From Bacteroidaceae bacterium (GTDB taxonomy: Bacteria; Bacteroidota; Bacteroidia; Bacteroidales; Bacteroidaceae): a stretch of 64,000 nt of DNA. Made by a program: the position numbers and the translations under genes. Location of the stretch: assembly GCA_017555845.1 (NCBI GenBank), contig JAFZFO010000027.1:1-64000 (forward strand), given 5' to 3'. Positions 35,282 to 45,513 of the stretch are shown here, in pieces. The notes under the pieces were generated by a model. It saw nothing but the letters and a program-made list of their open reading frames with translations. It made no database searches and had not been told where the DNA came from. Within the stretch, counting starts at the first letter, position 1, and the number at the start of each line of letters is the position of its first letter.

Positions 35282-35818
35282 TTACTTTTTCTCAAAGAAA
35301 CTGAAGTTCACACTGCCATAGGCAACATGGCGGAAAAAGCATGGATGTTCACTGAAATCATTATCCTTGCCATGCTCAAAGACCAACATTCCGCCAGATT
35401 TGAGCAAACCGCTCTCAAGCACAAGGTCGGGGATGCTCTTCAGCTCCTTCAGAGCATATGGCGGGTCGGCAAATACAAGGTCATAGGCTGCAGGCGAGCG
35501 GCGTATGTAACGGAACACATCGTCGCGCACAACGCTCCACGCATCATCGCCAAGTGCCGCCGATGTCTTTTTAAGATGCGCGGCATGTTGGGCATCCATC
35601 TCAACAGATGTGACACTCTTGCAACCACGTGAAAGGAACTCGAGGCTTATGCTGCCTGTACCTGCAAAGAAATCAAGCACTGACATCTCCTCAAAATCCA
35701 CCATATTGTTAAGGATATTGAAGACGTTCTCCTTGGCAAAATCGGTTGTCGGTCGTGCCTTGAAATTACGCGGCACATCAAAATGACGGCCTTTATACTT
35801 ACCACTTATTATTCGCAT
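35282..35818 (-). CDS. rsmD: 16S rRNA (guanine966-N2)-methyltransferase RsmD
   Basis: 178-aa SAM-dependent methyltransferase for G966 of 16S rRNA. SAM motif VLDFFAGTGSISLEFLSRG and the catalytic DPPY in LVFADPPYALKEL are present, plus the N-terminal MRIISGKYKGRHFDVP. It overlaps the stop of the DUF3822 gene by 10 bp, so translation is probably coupled. Confidence 0.94.
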   Translation of the reverse strand: MRIISGKYKGRHFDVPRNFKARPTTDFAKENVFNILNNMVDFEEMSVLDFFAGTGSISLEFLSRGCKSVTSVEMDAQHAAHLKKTSAALGDDAWSVVRDDVFRYIRRSPAAYDLVFADPPYALKELKSIPDLVLESGLLKSGGMLVFEHGKDNDFSEHPCFFRHVAYGSVNFSFFEKK

Positions 35819-36612
35819 AGTATCAATGTCTGTAAATCGAAAGGTATACCTTCCATCTTGTTCAACAATGTCAATGGGAAAAGTTCATTTGCATTCAAAC
35901 GCCTACACCTCTTTATAAAGCGTCCTATGGTCATCATATTGAGTTCGACACCCTTGTCACCACACAGATAGAGCGTATTCTCCTCCTGCGACAGCCCCTG
36001 CTCCTTCCATATACTCAAAAGGTAGTATATGCTGTCGTGACCATCATCACACCTGAATGCATTGGCAAGCCTCATCTTTCCATCCTGCATTGAAACGAGG
36101 AACGAAAGATTGCCTTGGAAATAGGCGAGCATATACTTCTCCTCATCCATTGGCTTGCTCGACATCAGGCCAAGCAGTATACTCAATGTCGAATAGTAGG
36201 ACACATTACCCAGCTGCTGCAATCGCTCGTACAAAGACTTCTCAACGGGGAATATTACACTAAGTCCCTGGGTATTCAGCCTATTGGCAACAATCTCCAC
36301 ACGGGCATCATTCTTTGGAAAGCAGAGACGGTAGAAAGCCTTGTAGTCCTGTCTGTTGTCATACTCCACAGGAATGGTAGTGAACTCTTCAGTTTCAACA
36401 ATGACCTTCACATCATATGTCTCATCCTGCGAGATAAAGGCACACAGCTCGATACCCTTCTGCAGATTCATCGTCAGAGTCAATCCCTTCTCGGGCTTGT
36501 AGAAAAAGTATTTTAGAGAGTCGGGCAGTGACGGCGTATAGCTGCAAAAACAAAATCCATCCGTACTGATACGGATGGATAATGTTTTATTCTGTATGTT
36601 ATCCTTCGTCAT
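35809..36612 (-). CDS. DUF3822 protein
   Basis: 267-aa cytoplasmic protein of the DUF3822 family: 'LSIRISTDGFCFCSY' start, 'FTTIPVEYDN' and the 'YYLLSIWKEQGLSQEENTLYLCG' region. The fold suggests an actin/ASKHA-like ATPase core, from memory; no enzymatic data. It directly precedes and overlaps rsmD, a pairing I recall as common in Bacteroidota, and follows the pilin-like membrane protein by 5 bp, forming a three-gene operon. Confidence 0.8.
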   Translation of the reverse strand: MTKDNIQNKTLSIRISTDGFCFCSYTPSLPDSLKYFFYKPEKGLTLTMNLQKGIELCAFISQDETYDVKVIVETEEFTTIPVEYDNRQDYKAFYRLCFPKNDARVEIVANRLNTQGLSVIFPVEKSLYERLQQLGNVSYYSTLSILLGLMSSKPMDEEKYMLAYFQGNLSFLVSMQDGKMRLANAFRCDDGHDSIYYLLSIWKEQGLSQEENTLYLCGDKGVELNMMTIGRFIKRCRRLNANELFPLTLLNKMEGIPFDLQTLILCE

Positions 36613-36617
36613 TATAA

Positions 36618-37589
36618 TTACCAGTTACCGGCATTGTTGTTGTTCTTGGTAACGTCACCTACCTTGCGGCAAGGAATACGTCTCTTAAGAACACCGTTTG
36701 CACCCATCAAAGGCTCACCGTTCTTGTCTACACGGATCTCCTCTCTGTACTCGGTACCGTTTGTAATTACCTGCAAGAGATAGTTGTTGAGCTCCTGCTC
36801 GTTCAAGCCCTGAAGGTACTGAACGAAATCGGCACGTGCCTCGAACAACTGGATATAACCACCGGCCTTGCGGTTAGCCTGAGCGTTTGGCTGGATACTG
36901 TCAGCCTTGAGAACGAACTCAACTGGCTTTCCAACACTGTCCTGGCTGAATGGGATATATCTCAACTGCTGGATATCGTAGTTAGGATTGTGATACAAAG
37001 TGTCTACGTATGCAAGACGTACTGTATCGCGATGGAAAGCATCAGCGATCATTGTAGCATCAACGACAGCCTGACGTACTGTGTCAAACTTCTCAACGCC
37101 ATCAACAACTGTTGCCTCAACATTCAACACCCATGTTGTATCACGACGATACAATGCATCAAGCTTTTGGATTCTCTCTGCATTCTTCTTCTCGTTCTTC
37201 TTGTTGTCATCGTTAAGGATGTTAAGGACAATCTGATCAGCCTCATCCTCTGAGAACTCCATCTCATCGGCATCCTTTGGCTTTGTATCCTCAACCTTGA
37301 AGTCACGAACCAATGCCAACTGCTTGTCATTGAGGATGTAAGTCTTGTTTACAACCTTCATGCTGTCATCGAGGAAAGAAATCAGTTCGTCAAAAGTAGC
37401 TGCATATCTGCCATTCTGTGCACGATACTCAACCTGAGCAGTTCTAATGTCAACAAGGCGCTCAATAACCACCTGGTCACGTTCCATACGCTTTTTGTCG
37501 AAATCCAAAGGCGCATTCACACTGCTGAAGTTTGCATAAACAAGTGCAATGACAAGACCAAGCAAAACTACATTTAATACTTTTTTCAT
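36618..37589 (-). CDS. Pilin-like inner-membrane protein, conserved hypothetical
   Basis: 323 aa. One N-terminal membrane segment (MKKVLNVVLLGLVIALVYAN) runs into a long amphipathic helix (KKRMERDQVVIERLVDIRTA) and then VEYRAQNGRYAATFDELISF, the classic layout of type II secretion pseudopilins (helix, then 'A..y....GryP.t...L'), though without a prepilin peptidase site before the helix. A Lys/Glu/Asp-rich stretch (about 105-145) and a beta-type C-terminal half with LRYIPFSQDSVGKPVEFVLKA follow, ending NNNNAGNW. I recall related Bacteroides proteins next to DUF3822. Role unknown. First gene of the operon with DUF3822 and rsmD. Confidence 0.65.
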   Translation of the reverse strand: MKKVLNVVLLGLVIALVYANFSSVNAPLDFDKKRMERDQVVIERLVDIRTAQVEYRAQNGRYAATFDELISFLDDSMKVVNKTYILNDKQLALVRDFKVEDTKPKDADEMEFSEDEADQIVLNILNDDNKKNEKKNAERIQKLDALYRRDTTWVLNVEATVVDGVEKFDTVRQAVVDATMIADAFHRDTVRLAYVDTLYHNPNYDIQQLRYIPFSQDSVGKPVEFVLKADSIQPNAQANRKAGGYIQLFEARADFVQYLQGLNEQELNNYLLQVITNGTEYREEIRVDKNGEPLMGANGVLKRRIPCRKVGDVTKNNNNAGNW

Positions 37590-37683
37590 TGTTATATCTT
37601 TTTATTTAATTATTTTCGTGTCACAAAAATAAGATAAAAAAACGAATATACCTTTTTTATATAACTTTTTTTTACCATTAAAA

Positions 37684-39108
37684 GTGATAAATAAATATTT
37701 AGCTTCGCAAATTAAATTAAATTTTCCGTTCAATCCAACGATTGAGCAGGAAAAAACAATAGATAGTTTGTCCGGATTCCTACTTTCGGACAATGACCGC
37801 AAAGTATTCCTGCTATGCGGTTATGCGGGCACGGGTAAAACATCACTCATCTCGGCACTCGTGCGCACAATGGAACAGCTTGAGCGCAAGACCGTACTGC
37901 TTGCCCCCACAGGCCGTGCCGCAAAGGTATTCTCGTCCTACTCGGGCAAGAGTGCGCACACCATTCACAAATGCATCTACCGCCAGAAATCAATCATGGA
38001 CAGTTCGGTATTCACACTCACCGAAAACAGAGCCCAAAACACCCTGTTCATTGTGGACGAGGCTTCAATGATTTCCAATGACAGCAATCCAATGACCTGC
38101 TCGAACGGATTGCTCGATGACCTTATAGAATTTGTATATTCGGGACGCGGATGTTCAATGCTGCTGCTTGGAGACACGGCACAGCTACCTCCTGTAGGCG
38201 AAATGCAGTCACCGGCACTCACAGAGAGCTACCTGCGTTCAATGTTCCTTGATGTGACATCGGTTGAATTGAGACAGGTCATGCGACAGCTCAACGACTC
38301 GGGCATTCTGTACAATGCGACAATGCTGCGTCAAAGGATTGAGGAAGAGGAGACATACGACCTGCCCAATATAAAGCTGAAGGAATTCACGGACATATGC
38401 AATGTTCAAGGCGAAGAACTCATAGAAGCCATTGAGAGCAGCTACAACAAAGCCGGCGTCGATGAGACAATAATCCTTTGCCGTTCAAACAAACGCGCCA
38501 ATGTCTACAACGAAGGAATACGCCGCCGCATACTCTACCGCGAGGAGGAACTGAGCCGTGGCGACATGCTCATGATTGTGAAGAACAACTACTTCTGGCG
38601 CGAACAGCTGGGCAAGGAGGACAAGACTATACTTGAAAAACTCGACTTCATTGCCAATGGCGACATGGCCGAGATAATACGTGTACACGGAACCGAGGAG
38701 ATGTATGGGTTCCGTTTTGCCGATGTGACACTCTCCCTTATCGATTACGAGGATTGCGAAATAGATGTAAAGATAATGCTCGACACACTCACAAGTGAAT
38801 CGCCATCATTGACAAGAGAGGAGAACGAAAAACTCTTCACGGCAGTGTGGGAGGACTACCCCGAAATACGTTCAAAGCGCAAGCGCATGGAAGAGATACG
38901 CAAGAATCCATACTACAATGCCCTGCAGGTAAAATATGGCTATGCAGTGACATGCCATAAGGCGCAGGGTGGCGAATGGAAACGCGTATTCATTGACCAG
39001 GGCTACCTAAGCGAGGATATGGTCAACCCCGACTACTACCGCTGGCTATACACGGCATTCACACGTGCAAGCGAGAAACTTCATCTGGTAAACTGGAAGG
39101 TAGAATAA
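37684..39108 (+). CDS. RecD-like ATP-dependent DNA helicase
   Basis: 474-aa superfamily 1B helicase. GTG start at 37684; no ATG is available nearby. Walker A GYAGTGKT at 46-53, LLAPTGRAAKV (motif Ia), Walker B FIVDEASMIS, LLLGDTAQLPPVGE (motif III), and the C-terminal VTCHKAQGGEWKRVFID and YTAFTRASEKLHLVNW (motifs V, VI). Shorter than RecD2 and without an N-terminal helix-hairpin-helix domain. Probably a DNA repair helicase; single gene, divergent from the pilin-like gene. Confidence 0.88.
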   Translation: MINKYLASQIKLNFPFNPTIEQEKTIDSLSGFLLSDNDRKVFLLCGYAGTGKTSLISALVRTMEQLERKTVLLAPTGRAAKVFSSYSGKSAHTIHKCIYRQKSIMDSSVFTLTENRAQNTLFIVDEASMISNDSNPMTCSNGLLDDLIEFVYSGRGCSMLLLGDTAQLPPVGEMQSPALTESYLRSMFLDVTSVELRQVMRQLNDSGILYNATMLRQRIEEEETYDLPNIKLKEFTDICNVQGEELIEAIESSYNKAGVDETIILCRSNKRANVYNEGIRRRILYREEELSRGDMLMIVKNNYFWREQLGKEDKTILEKLDFIANGDMAEIIRVHGTEEMYGFRFADVTLSLIDYEDCEIDVKIMLDTLTSESPSLTREENEKLFTAVWEDYPEIRSKRKRMEEIRKNPYYNALQVKYGYAVTCHKAQGGEWKRVFIDQGYLSEDMVNPDYYRWLYTAFTRASEKLHLVNWKVE

Positions 39109-39111
39109 AAA

Positions 39112-39146
39112 CAGAAGCTGAGCGTTGTCGCTCAGCTTCTGCTTTT
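39112..39146. terminator. Bidirectional terminator between the helicase gene and alaS
   Basis: 13-bp perfect stem (39112-39124 with 39129-39141), TTGT loop, A-rich before and T-rich after. Confidence 0.85.
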
Positions 39147-39170
39147 ATATGGATTACACTTTAAGGTCCT

Positions 39171-41789
39171 TTATCCCTTGATAATCTCGAATACCTTGTC
39201 AATTGCGGCAGTTACACCTGCAGGGTTCTTGCCACCCGCCTGTGCAAAGTGCGCCTGACCGCCACCGCCACCCTGCATCTCGCGCGCAGCCTGGCCGACG
39301 ATCTTTCCTGCGTTCAAGCCCTTCTCAACAAGGTCGGTGCTGACAGAGATTGTCAACTGTGGTTTCTCGTTGTATACGCTACCAACCACAACAAGCAGAT
39401 TCTCGGTCTGCTCCTGACGCAACATGAACACGATATCCTTCACTGTCGCAGGTGCCAATGGAAGCACTGCGCTGATGTAACGCATACCGTTGAACTCCTT
39501 GATATCCTTGAGCAGATCGGCCTTTACCATAGCAGCCTTCTCCTTTGCATAAGCCTCAATCTCCTTCTTCAGTTCAGCATTCTCTGCAATAGACTTCACA
39601 ATTGTAGCCTTGAGGTTAGGAACATTGTTGAAGAGAGCCTGAATCTCCTTCAAGAGGTTCTGCACCTTATAGTTGTGGTTCTCAAGAGCCTCGCCTGTGA
39701 TAGCCTCGATACGGCGTACGCCGGCTGCGACAGAGCTTTCGCTCACAATCTTTACCATACCGATGTTACCGGTAGCCGCAACGTGTGTACCACCACAGAA
39801 CTCGATAGATGAGCCGAACTGTACGACACGTACATGGTCGCCATACTTCTCGCCGAACAATGCGATTGCACCGAGTTTCTTTGCCTCCTCAATAGGGATG
39901 TTGCGGTAATCGGTCAAAGGAATATTCTCGCGGATACGTGCATTCACAATACGCTCAACCTGCTCAATCTCCTCGTCAGTAACCTTCTGGAAATGAGAGA
40001 AGTCGAAGCGGATACCATCGGGAGTAACAAGTGAGCCCTTCTGCTCAACGTGTGTACCAAGCACCTGACGCAAAGCCTGGTCGAGCAAGTGGGTACAAGA
40101 GTGGTTTGCCGCACATGCAGCACGCTTTGCCTTGTCAACCTCGGCAACGAACTCCGCTGCAGGATCGGTAGGCAACTGCTTTGTTATGTGAATTGGAAGA
40201 TTGTTCTCCTTCTTTGTGTCAACGACCTCAATACGCTCCTCGCCACATACCAGATAACCGGTATCGCCAACCTGACCACCGCTCTCGGCATAGAAAGGAG
40301 TCTCCTTGAGCACAATCTGATAGAATGTCTGGTTCTTCTGCTTTGTCTGGCGGTAACGGAGGATTGATGTAGCGCACTCTGTGTTGTCATAACCAACGAA
40401 CACGCTCTCGCCCTCGCCTACAACAACCCAGTCGCCATTCTCTACAGCAGCCGCGTTGCGTGCACGCGCCTTCTGCTTCTGCATCTCCTCGTCGAACTGC
40501 TCCATGTTCACAGTGAGGTCGCTCTCACGGAGAATGAGCTGTGTAAGGTCGATTGGGAAACCGAATGTATCGTAGAGTGTGAACGCCTCGACACCGCTGA
40601 TTTCATTGTTGCCGGCAGCCTTTGCTGTTGCAATGATCTTGTCGAGCATACCCATACCGGTCTCCAGAGTACGGAGGAAAGAATCCTCCTCTTCCTTGAT
40701 TACCTTTGTGATGAGCTCCTGCTGCATCTTGAGTTCGGGATAAGCATCGCCCATATTCTCGATCAATGCAGGAACAAGCTTGTACATGAACGCCTGCTTC
40801 TGGCCAAGGAATGTGTAACCGTAACGTACGGCACGGCGCAGAATGCGGCGGATTACATAACCGGCCTTTGCATTTGATGGGAGCTGGCCATCGGTAATTG
40901 AGAACGAGATTGTACGTATGTGGTCGGCGATTACGCGCATTGCAACATCAACCTGCGCATCGCAGCCATAAGCCTTGCCCGAGATTTCGCCGATAGCCTT
41001 GATGATTGGCTGGAAAACATCGGTATCATAGTTCGACTGCTTGCCCTGGAGTGCCATGCAGAGACGCTCAAAGCCCATACCGGTATCGATTACCTTTGCA
41101 GGAAGTTCCTCAAGGTGCCCATCGGCCATACGGTTGAACTGCATGAACACGAGGTTCCAGATTTCAATTACCTGTGGGTGTGAACCGTTCACAAGGTCGC
41201 GACCGTTGATCTTGGCTCTCTCCTCATCGCTGCGGAGGTCAATGTGGATCTCAGAGCATGGACCACAAGGGCCTGTATCGCCCATCTCCCAGAAGTTGTC
41301 CTTGTGGTTACCGTTGATGATGCGCTCGGCAGGAAGGTGCTTTTCCCAAATGGCAGCAGCCTCATTGTCGCGTGCAAGGCCCTCGGCCTCACAGCCCTCG
41401 AACACAGTCGCATACATACGCTCGGGATCGAGCTTTACAACCTGTGTCAGATATTCCCATGCCCAGTTGATTGCATCTTCCTTGAAGTAGTCACCGAAAG
41501 ACCAGTTACCGAGCATCTCGAACATTGTGTGGTGATATGTATCGTGGCCAACCTCTTCCAGGTCATTATGCTTACCGCTTACGCGAAGACATTTCTGCGA
41601 GTCGGCAACGCGTTTGCTCTTTGCAGGAGCATTGCCAAGGATAATATCCTTGAACTGGTTCATACCAGCGTTGGTAAACATAAGTGTAGGGTCGTCCTTC
41701 ACTACCATTGGTGCCGAAGGAACAATGAGGTGGCCTTTCTCCTCAAAAAACTTTTTGAATGATTCTCTAATTTCTTTAGATGTGAGCAT
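39171..41789 (-). CDS. alaS: Alanyl-tRNA synthetase
   Basis: 872-aa class II synthetase. N-terminal catalytic core with [10 protein letters not shown] (motif 1 region) and [18 protein letters not shown] (motif 2); editing domain with zinc ligands H563, H567 (NHSCTHLL) and C665, H669 (FCGGTH); C-terminal C-Ala domain ending [15 protein letters not shown]. All landmarks and length are standard. Confidence 0.97.
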   Translation of the reverse strand: MLTSKEIRESFKKFFEEKGHLIVPSAPMVVKDDPTLMFTNAGMNQFKDIILGNAPAKSKRVADSQKCLRVSGKHNDLEEVGHDTYHHTMFEMLGNWSFGDYFKEDAINWAWEYLTQVVKLDPERMYATVFEGCEAEGLARDNEAAAIWEKHLPAERIINGNHKDNFWEMGDTGPCGPCSEIHIDLRSDEERAKINGRDLVNGSHPQVIEIWNLVFMQFNRMADGHLEELPAKVIDTGMGFERLCMALQGKQSNYDTDVFQPIIKAIGEISGKAYGCDAQVDVAMRVIADHIRTISFSITDGQLPSNAKAGYVIRRILRRAVRYGYTFLGQKQAFMYKLVPALIENMGDAYPELKMQQELITKVIKEEEDSFLRTLETGMGMLDKIIATAKAAGNNEISGVEAFTLYDTFGFPIDLTQLILRESDLTVNMEQFDEEMQKQKARARNAAAVENGDWVVVGEGESVFVGYDNTECATSILRYRQTKQKNQTFYQIVLKETPFYAESGGQVGDTGYLVCGEERIEVVDTKKENNLPIHITKQLPTDPAAEFVAEVDKAKRAACAANHSCTHLLDQALRQVLGTHVEQKGSLVTPDGIRFDFSHFQKVTDEEIEQVERIVNARIRENIPLTDYRNIPIEEAKKLGAIALFGEKYGDHVRVVQFGSSIEFCGGTHVAATGNIGMVKIVSESSVAAGVRRIEAITGEALENHNYKVQNLLKEIQALFNNVPNLKATIVKSIAENAELKKEIEAYAKEKAAMVKADLLKDIKEFNGMRYISAVLPLAPATVKDIVFMLRQEQTENLLVVVGSVYNEKPQLTISVSTDLVEKGLNAGKIVGQAAREMQGGGGGQAHFAQAGGKNPAGVTAAIDKVFEIIKG

Positions 41790-41858
41790 ATTTACTGTTT
41801 TTTAAATTTCAAATCTTGGTTACGCGCATGCATTATGCACGCAGGCGCATAAACAGCG

Positions 41859-41866
41859 CAAATTTA
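41859..41866 (-). promoter_or_regulatory. -7 box (TAAATTTG) of alaS
   Basis: Exact TAnnTTTG on the minus strand, about 70 bp before the alaS ATG. No convincing -33 element at the usual spacing. Confidence 0.45.
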
Positions 41867-41957
41867 CAACATTTTGGCAAAAAAACCACGACAGGGCAAA
41901 TAATATTGACCACAAATGGCATCTTTATCTCCAAAGAGTCGCTTTGAATGGAGAATA

Positions 41958-41989
41958 TTTGCATAAAAAGGTTGCTTTTACTATTTTTG
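41958..41989 (+). promoter_or_regulatory. Promoter of the M23 peptidase-MerR operon
   Basis: TTTG (41958-41961), 20-nt spacer, TATTTTTG (41982-41989), 18 bp before the ATG. Confidence 0.75.
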
Positions 41990-42007
41990 CCATAGTAAAA
42001 TAGAGCA

Positions 42008-42982
42008 ATGCGAAAGAACTACTACATATTCAACCCCGACACAAGGACATACGAACGTGTATATCCGAATCTTGCACAGAGGTTCCTGACAGCCCTTCGC
42101 CGTGCATTGCTTTTCATCATATTCGGCGCCGGCTCGTTCCTTGTGTTCCACATATTCGTTGACAAGCCATCCGTTGAACAGCTGGAAAACGAGAATTCAC
42201 AGATTCTCGCACAATACGAAATCCTCTCGAAACGTCTTGACAATGCAATGCTCGTACTCCAGGACATACAGCAGCGCGATGACAACCTCTACAGGGTAAT
42301 GCTCGACGCCGAACCCATCTCGGCCGATGTCAGAAATGCAGGATATGGCGGTACCAACCGTTACGACGAGTTACTGAAGATGGACAATTCGGAACTGCTC
42401 GTTGAGACAACACAGAAAATTGACCTGCTTGAAAAGCAACTGTATATGCAGATAAAGTCGTTTGATGAGATTGTCGCCCTTGACAAGGATTCAAAGACAC
42501 GCCTGCGCCACACGCCGGCAATACAGCCAATCGCAAACCGCGACCTCAAACGCACAGCTTCGGGATATGGATACAGGATTGACCCTGTGTACAATGTCCG
42601 CACTTTCCACAAGGGAATGGACTTTTCATGCGACAAGAAGACTCCAATATACGCCACTGCCGATGGCGTGGTCGAGAGCGCGAAATGGATGTCGGGATAT
42701 GGCTACACTGTAATCATTGACCATGGATATGGCTACAAGACACTCTATGCCCACCTGCTCGACAAGAAATTCCTTGTCAAGAAAGGACAGAAGGTCGTAC
42801 GCGGCGAGCAGATTGCATTGAGCGGCAACTCGGGAAAGAGTACAGGTCCTCACCTGCACTACGAAGTGATAGTCAAGGGCAACCATGTGAACCCCATCAA
42901 CTATTACTTCATGGACCTGGATGCCGACGGATATGACCAGATGCTCCAGATGGCCGAAAACCACGGAAAGATATACGACTGA
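42008..42982 (+). CDS. M23 family metallopeptidase, membrane anchored
   Basis: 324 aa. One membrane segment (about 30-52, AL RRALLFIIFGAGSFLVFHI region), a coiled-coil periplasmic linker (about 55-90 and 125-150), and a C-terminal LytM domain. The zinc ligands are H201 and D205 in TFHKGMDFS and the HLH at 282-284 in GPHLHYEV, all intact, so it should be an active peptidoglycan endopeptidase rather than an EnvC-like activator. It precedes a MerR-type gene by 23 bp, an arrangement divergent from alaS that I recall in other Bacteroidota. Confidence 0.92.
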   Translation: MRKNYYIFNPDTRTYERVYPNLAQRFLTALRRALLFIIFGAGSFLVFHIFVDKPSVEQLENENSQILAQYEILSKRLDNAMLVLQDIQQRDDNLYRVMLDAEPISADVRNAGYGGTNRYDELLKMDNSELLVETTQKIDLLEKQLYMQIKSFDEIVALDKDSKTRLRHTPAIQPIANRDLKRTASGYGYRIDPVYNVRTFHKGMDFSCDKKTPIYATADGVVESAKWMSGYGYTVIIDHGYGYKTLYAHLLDKKFLVKKGQKVVRGEQIALSGNSGKSTGPHLHYEVIVKGNHVNPINYYFMDLDADGYDQMLQMAENHGKIYD

Positions 42983-43005
42983 CATTTAAACAACAGCCCC
43001 ACAAT

Positions 43006-43356
43006 ATGGCACTCAACACCAATAAAGACCTGAAGATGTACTACTCCATCAAGGAGGTAGCGAATGAACTGTCAGTAACAGAGACCACACTCCGTTATTG
43101 GGAGAGCGTATTTCCACAGGTATCGCCATACAAGGGAGCAAATGGCGTGCGACGTTACACCAAAGATGACATCAAGACCTTGCGCACCATCTGCCATCTG
43201 GTCAAGGACTGCAAGCTCACACTTGCCGGAGCAAAGAAACAGTTGAAGAGCGGCGTGACAAAAGAGGCCGCAGAGACCAACAGCGATGTCATTGACCGCC
43301 TCAAAGCCATCAAGGAGGAGCTATTGGGCTTGAAGCAGGAACTCGACATGCTCTAA
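43006..43356 (+). CDS. MerR-family transcriptional regulator
   Basis: 116 aa. N-terminal winged helix of MerR type (YYSIKEVANELSVTETTLRYWE... GVRRYTKDDIKTLRTICHLV), then a short coiled coil (DVIDRLKAIKEELLGLKQELD). No metal-binding cysteines or effector domain, so it is a minimal MerR. Second gene after the M23 peptidase; target unknown. Confidence 0.9.
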   Translation: MALNTNKDLKMYYSIKEVANELSVTETTLRYWESVFPQVSPYKGANGVRRYTKDDIKTLRTICHLVKDCKLTLAGAKKQLKSGVTKEAAETNSDVIDRLKAIKEELLGLKQELDML

Positions 43357-43393
43357 GACCTACAATCCACACACGACCGGAAATCGTCCGGCA

Positions 43394-44821
43394 CTACAAA
43401 AGCGGAGAGAAAAGTTTTATGAATGACTCGGCGCAACGTCTTGAGAAGGAGCGTCTGCGATACTCGTTTGCCGTAAGCTGACGGCACAGCTTCAAATCAT
43501 TGAGAAAATTCTCTTTCACATCCATTGCAACAGCCTTATCATAGACAAAGGCGCTGATCTCAAAATTATAGAAGAAACTCCTGAAGTCGAGATTGGTGGA
43601 ACCTATTGACGAGAGATAGTCATCACATACCACGGTCTTGCTATGCAACATACCCCCACGATAGAGATACACCTTGACTCCAGAACTGAGCAATGTGTCT
43701 ATATAGGACATTGAAGCGTAATCGGCTATCACGCTATCGGAGTGCTCCGGAATCATCAGTCTCACATCAACTCCCGACATTGAGGTATTCTTCAATGCCT
43801 GCAGGAAAGTCTCATCGGGCATAAAGTATGGTGTCTGCAGATAGACATACCCCTTTGCTTGGGAGAGCATCTTTATATATCCGGAAAGGATGGTTCTCAC
43901 ATCGCCCACCGGATTTGACGTAACGACCTGTACAAATGACTTTCTATTCCCGTCCGATACAGGGAAATAGCGTTTGCCACTTATGAGCGTACGGTTTGCA
44001 AAATACCAGTCCACAACAAACGATGCCTGCAAACCGTTGACAGCCATACCCCGCAACAGCAACATCGTATCGCGCCAATGACCTCCCTTTATGCCGTTGA
44101 GATAGCGGTCGGCAACATTGCATCCACCTACCATGCCCACTTTGCCATCAACCACAACGGCCTTTCTATGGTTACGGTAGTTCACTCGGTTTGAGAGCAA
44201 AGGAAAGAGCACCTTCAGGAATGCCTCGACATAGACACCGGCACAACGCATGCTTTCAAAGAAATCACGGTTCACTTTCCAACAGCCCACACTGTCATAT
44301 ATCAGCCTGACCTCGACGCCTTGCCGGGCCTTGGCAATGAGCGCATCGCGCAGGCGGCATCCGAACTCATCATCCTCTATGATATAGAACTGCAGGTGTA
44401 TATGATCCCGAGCTGATGATATCATTTCAAAAAGACGCTCCGCGAACAGGTGGGTATCGGATATTACCTCGGCCTCATCGAAAGAGAACAACGATGCCGA
44501 GGATGCATTCTCAAAGAAAGTCGCGAGGGATTGGTATTCCGAGGGGATTTCCCCTTTTGCAGCGCCACCCACATTGAACGTACTGCGTTGTTTTATCTGC
44601 GACATGAGGCGCCTGCCAGCCATCCTCTTCTTACGTGTGTCACGGCCAAAGAAAAAGAACAGGACCAACCCAAGGAACGGGATGAATATAAATACCATAA
44701 TCCACGCGATGGTCTTTACTGCATCGCTGTTGCGCAAGAGCAACCTGATTATAATGGACACCACTACTATCCAATATAACCCATAAAGAACACCCATTGC
44801 AGAAGCAGTACTCCAAGTCAT
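43394..44821 (-). CDS. cls: Cardiolipin synthase (phospholipase D family)
   Basis: 475 aa starting at the ATG 44819-44821, which overlaps the HAD gene's stop as ATGA; a 17-residue longer frame is less likely. Two N-terminal membrane helices (about 7-27 and 36-58), a basic loop, and two HKD motifs: NHRKAVVVDGKVGMVGGCN and LHSKTVVCDDYLSSIGSTN. It joins two phosphatidylglycerols (or PG and PE) into cardiolipin at the inner membrane. The overlap implies translational coupling with the HAD phosphatase gene. Confidence 0.92.
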   Translation of the reverse strand: MTWSTASAMGVLYGLYWIVVVSIIIRLLLRNSDAVKTIAWIMVFIFIPFLGLVLFFFFGRDTRKKRMAGRRLMSQIKQRSTFNVGGAAKGEIPSEYQSLATFFENASSASLFSFDEAEVISDTHLFAERLFEMISSARDHIHLQFYIIEDDEFGCRLRDALIAKARQGVEVRLIYDSVGCWKVNRDFFESMRCAGVYVEAFLKVLFPLLSNRVNYRNHRKAVVVDGKVGMVGGCNVADRYLNGIKGGHWRDTMLLLRGMAVNGLQASFVVDWYFANRTLISGKRYFPVSDGNRKSFVQVVTSNPVGDVRTILSGYIKMLSQAKGYVYLQTPYFMPDETFLQALKNTSMSGVDVRLMIPEHSDSVIADYASMSYIDTLLSSGVKVYLYRGGMLHSKTVVCDDYLSSIGSTNLDFRSFFYNFEISAFVYDKAVAMDVKENFLNDLKLCRQLTANEYRRRSFSRRCAESFIKLFSPLL

Positions 44822-45456
44822 TTTCCCTGATTTTGATCCAGTTTCAGATACTCCGACAGTTTCTCGCGCCAATCCTCGCCATTCATTACCTTCAAGGTCT
44901 TTATTCCCACTCTTGAAGCAGCCTCAAGATTCTTGTCACTGTCATCAATGAATAATGTTTCAGACGCATTCATAGAGCCATCGGCAAGCATTTTGCGATA
45001 TATTTCATTGCCCGGCTTTGAACATTTCATGCAATAACTCAAGAAAAGCATATCGAAATAGTCGTCAAGAGACTTTGAACATGGAGTAAACTGTGGCGAA
45101 CGCGCCCAGCCCTGAATGAAAGGATTGGTATTGCTCAACACCGAAAGACGATATTGAGGACGCAACTGCTGCAGGAACTCAAGATACTCAACATGCACTT
45201 CAGTTATGAACCCGCACCATGCAGATTTCGCATCATCGTAACTTATTGTCCTTTGACACAGCATGCCCAGCTCGGTGCAGAATTCTTCGGCGGAGATGTC
45301 ACCGTTTTCAAGGGCAAAGAAAGGCCCTTTCTGGCAGTAGGAGTTTATATAATCCTCGGGATTGGCAACACCCAGTGCCTTGAAACGGGACAAAGCCCTT
45401 TCAGTGTCAATAGTTGTCAGCACTCCACCAAAGTCAAAAACAATATCCTTTATCAT
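44818..45456 (-). CDS. HAD-superfamily hydrolase (YihX-like)
   Basis: 212 aa HAD subfamily IA. Motif I DIVFDFGGVL has D-x-G rather than D-x-D, as in YihX-type phosphatases; motif II SVLSNTN; motif III Lys in CSKPGNEIY; motif IV FIDDSDKN. Small helical cap after motif I. Likely a sugar-phosphate phosphatase; a role in lipid turnover because of the cls overlap is speculation. Its promoter faces that of the DUF456 gene. Confidence 0.85.
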   Translation of the reverse strand: MIKDIVFDFGGVLTTIDTERALSRFKALGVANPEDYINSYCQKGPFFALENGDISAEEFCTELGMLCQRTISYDDAKSAWCGFITEVHVEYLEFLQQLRPQYRLSVLSNTNPFIQGWARSPQFTPCSKSLDDYFDMLFLSYCMKCSKPGNEIYRKMLADGSMNASETLFIDDSDKNLEAASRVGIKTLKVMNGEDWREKLSEYLKLDQNQGK

Positions 45457-45480
45457 AACTCATCCATAAAGATTCGGTCA

Positions 45481-45513
45481 CGAAGATAGTCAATTAGCCA
45501 ATATATTTGCAAA
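45481..45513 (-). promoter_or_regulatory. Promoter of the HAD-cls operon
   Basis: Minus strand: TTTG (45510-45513), 21-nt spacer, TATCTTCG (45481-45488), 25 bp before the HAD ATG. Its -33 box abuts that of the opposite promoter in one TTTGCAAA palindrome. Confidence 0.65.

Noticed and set aside
37684..39108. Helicase plus neighbours as a defence system
   Set aside because: The helicase matches the housekeeping RecD-like type and the neighbours (alaS, rsmD) are core genes.
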